Source: Actinomycetota bacterium
GTDB lineage: Bacteria > Actinomycetota > AC-67
Length of the DNA: 42,749 nucleotides
Assembly (NCBI GenBank): GCA_020201525.1
Contig: JAIVGO010000003.1
Coordinates: 1 to 42,749, forward strand
Reading direction: 5' to 3'
Made by a program: the position numbers and the translations under genes. Below the pieces are notes generated by a model. It was not told the origin of the DNA. It did not search any database and worked only from the letters and a program-made list of their open reading frames with translations. Shown in pieces: positions 16,342 through 23,656 of this stretch. Position 1 is the first letter of the stretch, and every line of letters starts with the position of its first letter.

Positions 16342-17508
16342 ATGCTGCGGGAGATCACGAAGCGCCAGCACGAATGGCTCGACAAGGCAGTCGCGCTGCG
16401 CGAGAACGTTTTGGCGCCCAACGCCAGTGAGATCGACGAATTCGGCCGGTGGCCGAAAGAAAATTTCGATGCGCTCAAGGCCTCGGGGCTCTGGGGTATC
16501 GGTGTTCCCGAGGAGTTCGGCGGTGCGGGCGTCGACCCGCTCGGCATCGGTCTCGTCCTAGAACAGCTTGCGCGCGGCTGTGGATCGACGGCGATGGCAT
16601 TCGGGATGCACGTGAACTCGTTCTGGCCCCTGGCCGCAGTCGGAACCAAGGAGCAAAACGAAAAGTACATCGTCCCCGCGATGGAAAAGAAGCTGCAGGC
16701 AACGCACGCGAACACCGAGCGTGCTACCGGAACCCAATTTTGGAACTTCTTGTCCTTCGCTCAAAAGACCAAGAGCGGCTGGCTTCTGAATGCCGAAAAG
16801 GCGTTCGTGACATCGGCGGGAGAGGCCGACGTCTACTGGTTCACCGGTCGTCCTTCCGAGGACGCGCCGTTGATGGCGGTGAATCTCTGGTATCTCGACG
16901 CAAGCCTCGGGGGCTGGGACATCACCGACGAGTGGCACGGCCTCGGGCTACGCGGCCAGCGTTCGGCGCGCATGGTGTTCAAGGACATCGAGGTTCCCGA
17001 CGACGCTGCCTTCGTTGCCGACGGGTCGATGCTCGAAACGGCGTTCCCTGCGATTCTTGCGTCGCTCGGGGCGACGCTTATTGTGAACTTCCTCGGAATG
17101 TCTCAATCGCTCGTCGATCACACCATCAAGCACGTCAAGAATCGTGTTCACCAGAACACCGGCCTTCGCTTGTCACAGGTCGACATGGTGCAGGACAGGA
17201 TCGGAGCCATGCAGGCGCGCGTCGACGCGACGCGAGAGCTCGTGTACTCGGCGCTTGATCTCGCCGGCCGCGAGAGCCTCGAGTCGTGGATGGTGCCGAT
17301 GATCGAAGCCAAGTCCGCCGTTGCCTCGACGGCGACGTATGTGGCGGAGCAAGCGTTGCACGCGTGCGGCGCGCAGGCGTATCGCGGAGACGGCGAGGTC
17401 AGCCGAGCATACCGCGATGCGATCGCAGCCCCGATCATGGCTCCGTCGGAGGACTGGTGCAACATCCTCGTCGGCCGGGCCCTGCTCGACGAGCCTTTGT
17501 TCGGATAA
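16342..17508 (+). CDS. Acyl-CoA dehydrogenase family protein
   Basis: 388-aa flavoprotein of the acyl-CoA dehydrogenase superfamily, which oxidises acyl-CoA or related substrates using FAD. Visible features: the N-terminal helical domain with LWGIGVPEEFGGAGVDPLG, the middle beta domain with ATGTQFWNFLSFAQKTKSGWLLNAEKAFVTSAGEAD, HGLGLRGQRSARMVFKDIEVP, and the C-terminal helical bundle ending in ACGAQAYRGDGEVSRAYRDAIAAPIMAPSEDW. The substrate cannot be inferred; a desulfurase or hydroxylase-like relative is also possible. ATG at 16342 follows GGGAGGGTGG; the longer upstream reading is a shadow of the protease gene. It ends in a hairpin terminator at 17524. Confidence 0.92.
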   Translation: MLREITKRQHEWLDKAVALRENVLAPNASEIDEFGRWPKENFDALKASGLWGIGVPEEFGGAGVDPLGIGLVLEQLARGCGSTAMAFGMHVNSFWPLAAVGTKEQNEKYIVPAMEKKLQATHANTERATGTQFWNFLSFAQKTKSGWLLNAEKAFVTSAGEADVYWFTGRPSEDAPLMAVNLWYLDASLGGWDITDEWHGLGLRGQRSARMVFKDIEVPDDAAFVADGSMLETAFPAILASLGATLIVNFLGMSQSLVDHTIKHVKNRVHQNTGLRLSQVDMVQDRIGAMQARVDATRELVYSALDLAGRESLESWMVPMIEAKSAVASTATYVAEQALHACGAQAYRGDGEVSRAYRDAIAAPIMAPSEDWCNILVGRALLDEPLFG

Positions 17509-17523
17509 ACACCCGTCATGACG

Positions 17524-17558
17524 GATCCCCCGGTCTGATGCCGGGGGATCTGCATTTT
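17524..17558 (+). terminator. Rho-independent-type terminator after the acyl-CoA dehydrogenase
   Basis: GATCCCCCGG (17524-17533) pairs perfectly with CCGGGGGATC (17541-17550) across a 7-base loop, followed by the short T-rich tail TGCATTTT. It is 15 bp past the stop codon. Confidence 0.7.
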
Positions 17559-17595
17559 CTGGCGCGGCAACAACTCTTGCGAGATACTCTTCGCC

Positions 17596-18276
17596 GTGCC
17601 GGGGCTGCTGTTCGGAATCGGGCTTCTCGTCGTCCTCGTGTTCGTCGTTGCGGGGTACTACTCCGCGAAAAAGCACCGGGAAGAGCTGCAGGCCTTCGCC
17701 AAGCGCTGGCGGCTCGAGTTCTCCGAAAGTGATCCTTTCGATCTGCTCGCGTATCCGTTTCGGCTGTTCTCGCTCGGTGAGGGACGCGGAGTCGAGAATG
17801 TCTTGTGGGGCGATATCAAAGGCCTCAAGGTTCGGCTGTTCGAATACTGGTACTACACGACCTCGACGGACGCCGAAGGGCACTCTTCACGCTCGTACAC
17901 CCACTTCACCTGCGGCCTCGCACCGGTCCCGGCGAACTGTCCCCATTTGATGATCCGTCGCGAGAACGTGCTGACGTGGATCGCGGAACACGTGGGATTC
18001 CACGACATCGAGTTCGAGTCGGATGAGTTCAATCGTGCGTTCCGCGTCAAAGGTGACGACCGGAAGTTTGCTTACGCACTCATCGATGCGCGGATGATGG
18101 AGTGGCTTCTTCAGACGAAAGGTTTTGAATTCGAGGTCAACGCCTCGTTCGCGCTCGTCATATCCGGCAAGCTGCGGGTCTCGGAGCTCCTCAACGTCGT
18201 CGCGGCTTTGCACGGTTTTTGCTCGCATGTGCCGCAAGTCGTTCCCTCGTTGTATCCGGGAGCGCATGGACCGTGA
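17596..18276 (+). CDS. Membrane-anchored DUF3137-like protein
   Basis: 226-aa protein with one N-terminal membrane segment (residues 4-20, LLFGIGLLVVLVFVVAGYY) and a soluble domain containing KGLKVRLFEYWYYTTSTDAEG, SRSYTHFTCGLAPVP and FEVNASFALVISGKL. The order of an N-terminal helix (HREELQAFAKRWRLEF), a membrane-proximal beta domain and a downstream LemA gene suggests a DUF3137-like protein, though this is by resemblance only. The GTG at 17596 places the membrane helix at the N-terminus. Its TGA overlaps the lemA GTG by 4 bp, so the two are coupled and probably act together at the membrane. Confidence 0.7.
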   Translation: MPGLLFGIGLLVVLVFVVAGYYSAKKHREELQAFAKRWRLEFSESDPFDLLAYPFRLFSLGEGRGVENVLWGDIKGLKVRLFEYWYYTTSTDAEGHSSRSYTHFTCGLAPVPANCPHLMIRRENVLTWIAEHVGFHDIEFESDEFNRAFRVKGDDRKFAYALIDARMMEWLLQTKGFEFEVNASFALVISGKLRVSELLNVVAALHGFCSHVPQVVPSLYPGAHGP

Positions 18277-18851
18277 ACGCGGTTTGGGTCGCCGCCGGAC
18301 TCGCAGGATTCCTCTTGCTGTCACTGGCGATCTCATTCAACCGGTTCGTGACCCAGCGAAATCTCATTCGCGACTCGTGGGCGAACATCGACACCGAGCT
18401 TCGCCGCCGGTACGACCTGATCCCGAACCTCGTCGAGACGGTGAAGGGATACGCGGCCCACGAACGTCAGATCATGGAGGCGGTGAGTGAAGCCCGTGTG
18501 GCAGCCGTCGGGCAGACGGGGTCCCCACAGCAGCAGGCGGCGACGGAAAATGCGCTCATCGGCGCACTTAGACAACTGTTCGCAGTCGTCGAGAACTACC
18601 CCGACCTGAAGGCGAGCGGCAACTTCCTCGCGTTGCAAAAAGAGCTGGCGACGACCGAGGACCGCATCCAGACTGCGCGCCGGTTCTACAACGCAAACGT
18701 TCGCGATCTCAACCGCAGGTGCGCGGCGATTCCATCCTCGGTGGTCGCAGGGCTCTTCGGGTTCAAGCCGGTGGAGTTCTTCGAAGTCGAGCCGGCGGTG
18801 CGGGCGGCCGGACCTCCCACCGCGGACTTCGGCAGCTCGCGGCAGGAATAA
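18273..18851 (+). CDS. lemA: LemA-family membrane protein
   Basis: 192-aa LemA-like protein. A single N-terminal transmembrane helix (VWVAAGLAGFLLLSLAISF) is followed by the family core: FNRFVTQRNLIRDSWANIDTEL, the near-invariant RRRYDLIPNLVETVKGYAAHE, a helical region with ENYPDLKASGNF, and RRFYNANVRDLN near the end of the conserved domain. LemA proteins have mostly outside topology and unknown biochemical function, and have been linked to envelope homeostasis. GTG at 18273 overlaps the stop of the DUF3137-like gene (GTGA). The next gene, a secreted hydrolase, starts 53 bp later. Confidence 0.92.
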   Translation: MNAVWVAAGLAGFLLLSLAISFNRFVTQRNLIRDSWANIDTELRRRYDLIPNLVETVKGYAAHERQIMEAVSEARVAAVGQTGSPQQQAATENALIGALRQLFAVVENYPDLKASGNFLALQKELATTEDRIQTARRFYNANVRDLNRRCAAIPSSVVAGLFGFKPVEFFEVEPAVRAAGPPTADFGSSRQE

Positions 18852-18904
18852 CCGCGTACACCGGCGAATCCAGTCCGCGCATATCCACAAGCGAGGGAGC
18901 GCTC

Positions 18905-20878
18905 ATGCACGCCAGGGGTCTGCTTTCTGCCGTCATTCTTGCAGTCGTCGCCGCGGTGTTTTCTCCGGCAGCCGCCACCGCGTCCGGCTACCGGGCCGGC
19001 GCTGCGGCGGTCGTGATCACGCCCCCGCACGAGACCGGACACCGGGTCGGGGAGCTCGCGTGTCCGGTGGACGTGTGGGACGGCCCGAGCATGTGGGAGT
19101 TCGACGAGCCGTATGTCGACGCGAACGACGATGGTCATTACAACGTCGGCGATCCGTACTGCGACGCAAACGCGAACGGGCGGTACGACGGGATCTGGGT
19201 CGTCGGACAGGTGAACCATCCGGCGGAGCATGTGCATGATGACATCTTCGTTCGCACTTTCGTCGTTGCACGGGGATCGTCGGACTTCGTTGCGCTCTCT
19301 TCGGTGGACTCTCTTGGATTGTTCAACACCGACATCCAGGCAGCCCGCGACATCGTCTTGTCTCAGCACCCGGATGTCGCCGACATCATCGTGTCGGCGG
19401 ATCACAACGAGTCTTCGCCGGATTCCATCGGTCTGTGGGGTCCCGGCGGGCCGAACGGCGAGGACGTCGACGGAGCGGCAAGTCTTACCAGTGGTGTGAA
19501 CGACTACTACATGAGCTTTCTTGCTACGAAGATCGCGGAGTCGGTCACGCTGGCGCTTGCGGATGCGCGTCCGGCGCGACTCAATATTCTGGAGACGACC
19601 GCGCCGACCATCATTCCGACGCTCAATCACTGGCCGACGACGAATCGCAAGGATGCCACGACGGCGAATCCCTCGCCGCAGGCGGCAGGACGCATCGACG
19701 CGTGGGATCCGAAAGTGCACATTCTGCAGGCGAAGGACGAAGGAAACGGAGACAACATCTTTACGCTCGTCGACTACGACGCGCACATTCAAAACCTCGG
19801 TCATTCGGACGACGACTACTGGTCCCACTCGATCACTGCCGACTGGGTGCAATTCTTCAACAGAGACATCGAAGCGCAGCAAGGTGGCGTGGTGATCTAC
19901 CTGCAAGGAGCCAACGGCTCGATCGAGACGCCGTCGGTACCGACGCTCGGCAATTATCCCGAAGGAACACCCGAGCGATCCGAGGCTATAGGCACCGAGC
20001 TGGCGAAGGTCGTCAACGAAAATGTCGGAGCTGCGCTTCCGCTTGTCGGCGGCGACGTCGATGTGGCGCGCGAATCGTTCACGGTGCCGCTCGAAAACCA
20101 GCTCTTCATGGCTGCCTTCGCGGCCCATTTGTTCCCGCACAAGCTGTTCGGCGCGTCAACGACGCCGTACACCTATCCGCAGATGCAGACCGAAGTCGGC
20201 ATTGTGAACATCGGACCGCTTCAATTTCTCGCCAACCCGGGCGAAGCGTTTCCGGCTCTGACGAAGGGGAGCCACTGGGGGATCGACGAAGGCTGTTCCG
20301 GCCGGCCGAATCCTCCCGTCCCGTCGTGGAGCTCATCGGCCGATTACCGCTGGGACGTCGGTCTGGCCGACGACATGATCGGCTACGAGAGTCCCGCGTG
20401 GTCGTGGGATTCGGATCAAACGACGTACGAGAATCCGCTCGACCCGTGCTCGAACGATTCGGACGAGCAAGGCCACCATCACGGGCTCGAAGACGAGTCG
20501 GTGGGTCCCACGGGTGGGAACATCGTGGCTGCGCACCTGTCGGTGCTCGCGAAGGCGATGAGCCACGGTGCACCTGCCGAAATCGCGACCGGCAGGTATC
20601 TGTTCGCCGACGGATCGTTGTCGCGACGCCCGTACCGAGCGTCGTATCAGCGCGACGACGGTCCTTCGATGCCGGCCGTCACAACCCGAGCGATCGGGGT
20701 TGTAGTCGGTTATCGGGTGTTCATGCTGCCGGGATTCACGGACGCCGGCACGTATCACGCCACCGGCGAAGGAACGTTCGTCGACTACGACGGGCATGCG
20801 CAATCGGACCCCGACCAGGGCACCCGTGGCATGAGCACGGCGACCGGAACCATTTTCGTGGACGTCTACCCGGCTTGA
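18905..20878 (+). CDS. Secreted neutral ceramidase-like hydrolase
   Basis: 657-aa exported protein with a signal peptide (LLSAVILAVVAAVFSPAAATA). The mature N-terminus GYRAGAAAVVITPP and the later DIIVSADHNESSPDSIGLWGPGG resemble neutral/alkaline ceramidases, where an equivalent HxHSGPGG loop carries the active site; here the loop differs, so the substrate is uncertain. IVNIGPLQFLANPGEAFPAL matches a conserved late motif of that family. Residues 72-83 (DANDDGHYNVGD) and 87-98 form two EF-hand or dockerin-like calcium loops inserted near the N-terminus, which is unusual. ATG at 18905 has GAGGGAGC just upstream. It belongs to a run of secreted hydrolases. Confidence 0.72.
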   Translation: MHARGLLSAVILAVVAAVFSPAAATASGYRAGAAAVVITPPHETGHRVGELACPVDVWDGPSMWEFDEPYVDANDDGHYNVGDPYCDANANGRYDGIWVVGQVNHPAEHVHDDIFVRTFVVARGSSDFVALSSVDSLGLFNTDIQAARDIVLSQHPDVADIIVSADHNESSPDSIGLWGPGGPNGEDVDGAASLTSGVNDYYMSFLATKIAESVTLALADARPARLNILETTAPTIIPTLNHWPTTNRKDATTANPSPQAAGRIDAWDPKVHILQAKDEGNGDNIFTLVDYDAHIQNLGHSDDDYWSHSITADWVQFFNRDIEAQQGGVVIYLQGANGSIETPSVPTLGNYPEGTPERSEAIGTELAKVVNENVGAALPLVGGDVDVARESFTVPLENQLFMAAFAAHLFPHKLFGASTTPYTYPQMQTEVGIVNIGPLQFLANPGEAFPALTKGSHWGIDEGCSGRPNPPVPSWSSSADYRWDVGLADDMIGYESPAWSWDSDQTTYENPLDPCSNDSDEQGHHHGLEDESVGPTGGNIVAAHLSVLAKAMSHGAPAEIATGRYLFADGSLSRRPYRASYQRDDGPSMPAVTTRAIGVVVGYRVFMLPGFTDAGTYHATGEGTFVDYDGHAQSDPDQGTRGMSTATGTIFVDVYPA

Positions 20879-20975
20879 CGCAGGGTTTCCCGGGTCCTGA
20901 GCAGGAAAAGGGTACCGAAAAGTCGAATTCGTCCCGTGAGCTCGGCTTGCCCTTTGCGAGGAAAGGACGTCCCCC

Positions 20976-23006
20976 ATGAACCGCGCACTCAGCCGTGGAC
21001 GAAAGATGCTCCTGCTGGTCGCAGTGCTCGCCGTCGGAACACTGGGATTTCACCCGGCGCCGGCGTTCCCACCGTCCGGACCGCCGGACCTTCACGGCGG
21101 ACCGACCAATTTCTTTACGGTAAGCGATGGCACCTCGATCGCGTTGAACGTCGTCGTCCCCGACAAGTGTGATCCCGCGAAGGGTGGCACCGACGCGTGC
21201 CCGGCGATCCTCGAGATGGCCGGCTACGAGAACGGCTCCTCGGACGCCAGTGGGCGGACCACGCTCGGCCAGTTCGAGGACTGGTGCAAGGCGAACTTCG
21301 ACCCGCGTTGCGAAGGATTCCCGCTGACCGGCGACTCGCACGAGGGCACGTCAGCGTACCGGTACGACGCCGACTATGTGCTCGTGCACGCATCGGTCCG
21401 CGGTACGGGCTGTTCGTCGGGAGAATTCGACCTGTTCAGCGAACGCTCCGCGATGGACGGCTACGAGATCATCGAGAACTACATCGTTGACAACTCCAAG
21501 CACGCGACGGCGTCGGACACGCAACTCTCGACGTTCAAATCGAACGGCAAGGTTGGGATCCTCGGCCACTCGTACAGCGGTGAGACGGGATTCATGATCG
21601 CGGCCCAAGAAGGAAAGGCGGCGCGCGACAACAACGCGGCGACAACGAGCCACCTCACAGCCGTCACTGTTTCCGGCTTGATCGACGATCTCTACCGAGG
21701 CATCACATACCCAGGTGGTGTGGCCAACGTTCTGTTCCCGCCCGAGTGGACGCTCGGCGTCCGTCCCGCATACGACGTGCTCGGCGGACAGCTGCAGGGC
21801 GTGGTGCGCAACGCCGACGAGCATCCGGAGATTTCGGCGCAGTGCGCGCAGAACATCGCGACACACACGCGCAATGTCGTCGAGGACCCGGTTCTGAATG
21901 GAACCCGCGACACCGACAGCAACTGGTGGCGGTCGCGGTCCCTCGTGACGTACGCGCCCTTCATCGCCGCGCCGATTCACACCGCCGGCGCTTTCCAGGA
22001 CGAGCAGACGGGTCCGCGTTTCGCGCACCTCTGGGAAACGATCCCGAACGACGTCCCGAAGCGTTTGCTTATGTCGAATGGTAATCATGGAACCCAAGTA
22101 AGCCCGAAGCTGATGTGGGACGATCGCAAGGCCTGGATGGACTTCTGGATGCGCGGCATTGCCGACCCGTACGTGAAAGCGCCGGGCACCATGCAACGCT
22201 CGGTGCGCACGCTACTCGAGCTTCACGGTGAGGACGTGACCGGTATCAAGGACTCCGCGAATTTCCCGCTGGAGGACACGACGTGGACGCCGTATTACTT
22301 GTGCGCCGGTGCCGACGGCAACGTGGTTCCCGGCATGCTTTCTGCGACGGGATGCTCCGCCTCGGATAACGCCACGTCGGCGAAGTATCTTTCGGGTAGC
22401 AAGCGCCAATCGTGGTTCTTCGAGACCGGAGGCTCCGGCGGCTCACCGATGACGACGAAGAAGGGTCCGGACGAGCTCGACTTCGTCGCTCCGGCGTTCA
22501 CGGATACGACCGTGATCGACGGACCGATCACCGCGAATCTGTTCATGAGCACGACGGCACCGGACACCGAAGTGTTCGTGCAGGTGGCAGACCGCAATAT
22601 CGCGACCGGCGAGCTCATGATGTTGCAGCGCGGCATGTTGCGCGCCAGCCACCGAGCAATCGACGCGACGCGCAGCGACTACGCGGGCAGCTTCATGTAC
22701 CGGCCGTTCCGGCCGCACACGAATGCGGAGCTGCTGACGCCGGGTCAGACATATGAGCTCCTCGTCGAGATCTTCCCCGTCGCGCACATCTTCCGCCCCG
22801 GCCACGCGCTCCAGATAAAGATCATGGCGCCGCCGGCCGTGGACAGCTACTACTCGTACGCGCCGAAGGGGCCGCCGGCGATCAACACGGTGTACTTCGG
22901 TAGTGAGCCGAGCCGGATTACGATCCCGATCATCCCGACGCCGGCGCTCGCAGACGATGTCCCGGCATGCAGCGAGATCACGCAGTATCGCTGCGTGACG
23001 GACTAG
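20976..23006 (+). CDS. Secreted CocE/NonD-family (X-Pro peptidase S15-like) hydrolase
   Basis: 676-aa exported alpha/beta-hydrolase. A signal peptide covers about residues 11-30. The catalytic domain has DGTSIALNVVVPDKC, RGTGCSSGEFDLFS, the nucleophile Ser199 in GHSYSGE, and NGNHGT as the likely catalytic-histidine region. The C-terminal jelly-roll typical of X-Pro dipeptidyl-peptidases and cocaine esterase follows (VIDGPITANLFMSTTAPDTE, FRPGHALQIKIMAPPA). It could act on peptides or esters; the substrate is not defined. Several cysteines in the mature protein suggest disulfides. RBS GAGGAAAGGA precedes ATG at 20976. It follows the ceramidase-like gene by 97 bp in the same direction. Confidence 0.88.
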   Translation: MNRALSRGRKMLLLVAVLAVGTLGFHPAPAFPPSGPPDLHGGPTNFFTVSDGTSIALNVVVPDKCDPAKGGTDACPAILEMAGYENGSSDASGRTTLGQFEDWCKANFDPRCEGFPLTGDSHEGTSAYRYDADYVLVHASVRGTGCSSGEFDLFSERSAMDGYEIIENYIVDNSKHATASDTQLSTFKSNGKVGILGHSYSGETGFMIAAQEGKAARDNNAATTSHLTAVTVSGLIDDLYRGITYPGGVANVLFPPEWTLGVRPAYDVLGGQLQGVVRNADEHPEISAQCAQNIATHTRNVVEDPVLNGTRDTDSNWWRSRSLVTYAPFIAAPIHTAGAFQDEQTGPRFAHLWETIPNDVPKRLLMSNGNHGTQVSPKLMWDDRKAWMDFWMRGIADPYVKAPGTMQRSVRTLLELHGEDVTGIKDSANFPLEDTTWTPYYLCAGADGNVVPGMLSATGCSASDNATSAKYLSGSKRQSWFFETGGSGGSPMTTKKGPDELDFVAPAFTDTTVIDGPITANLFMSTTAPDTEVFVQVADRNIATGELMMLQRGMLRASHRAIDATRSDYAGSFMYRPFRPHTNAELLTPGQTYELLVEIFPVAHIFRPGHALQIKIMAPPAVDSYYSYAPKGPPAINTVYFGSEPSRITIPIIPTPALADDVPACSEITQYRCVTD

Positions 23007-23046
23007 GGAGAAAAGAACGGTTAAACGGCGGCCTAGATCGGCCGGC

Positions 23047-23502
23047 TCAGATCTGGCTGCGCAGCTTGTCGATCGCTGAGTAGACCTCGGCTGCCCGCGT
23101 GTGCATGCGGCGGCGTGTTTCGAGGTCCCTGCCCGTCGATTCGAGGATTCGGGCCACTGCGCTCTCCAGGTCCTCGGGATCAAACGGCTTCGACAAGTGG
23201 TCGACTGCGCCCCCCGACGACTCTCGCAGCATGCCCTCCGCGTCATAGCCTTTGGCCGTGGCGACGATGACGGGCGTGTCGGCGCGCGCCGACATCGCGC
23301 GGAGGCGTTGCAGCACTTCGTACCCGTCGGTGACGGGCATCATGATGTCCAGGACGATAACGTCGTAGGGCGTCTTTTCGATGAGCTTGAGCGCTTCTTC
23401 GCCGCCCGACGCTTCCGTCACGTCGTGTCCCGCCAGCTTGAGGGTGACCGACATGAGGCTGCGAACGGCCGGCTCGTCGTCGACTACGAGAATGCGGGCC
23501 AT
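23047..23502 (-). CDS. CheY-like response regulator with short helical tail
   Basis: 151-aa receiver protein. Acidic pocket D8/D9 (ILVVDDEP), phospho-acceptor D52 in VIVLDIMMPVTDG, T/A switch region ATAKG, and K105 in HLSKPFDP are all intact. After the receiver fold there are about 30 residues (TRRRMHTRAAEVYSAIDKL) predicted helical, but no recognised output domain, so signalling is probably by protein contact. It is encoded alone on the minus strand between two plus-strand genes, and no histidine kinase is nearby. Confidence 0.92.
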   Translation of the reverse strand: MARILVVDDEPAVRSLMSVTLKLAGHDVTEASGGEEALKLIEKTPYDVIVLDIMMPVTDGYEVLQRLRAMSARADTPVIVATAKGYDAEGMLRESSGGAVDHLSKPFDPEDLESAVARILESTGRDLETRRRMHTRAAEVYSAIDKLRSQI

Positions 23503-23656
23503 GCGGAGTTCATCGGCACGCCGGCAGCGGTTCTGTAGCGCACGGGCGGAGTTTTGGGCTTGGTTTGGGTATGTCTACGGCGAGACCGGCACCGCTCGAG
23601 CCGCCGCGGCTACGATCGGCGGTGACGTCCGGCCGATTTGCCGGAGGAGGCGCGAA

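Noticed and set aside
18686..20979. Long frames on both strands over the ceramidase-like gene
   Set aside because: Neither shows a signal peptide, ribosome-binding site or domain; the annotated frame has all of these or a family resemblance.
23381..23656. Upstream extension of the transaldolase-isomerase frame
   Set aside because: It would overlap the divergent receiver gene, and a strong ribosome-binding site marks the ATG at 23657.
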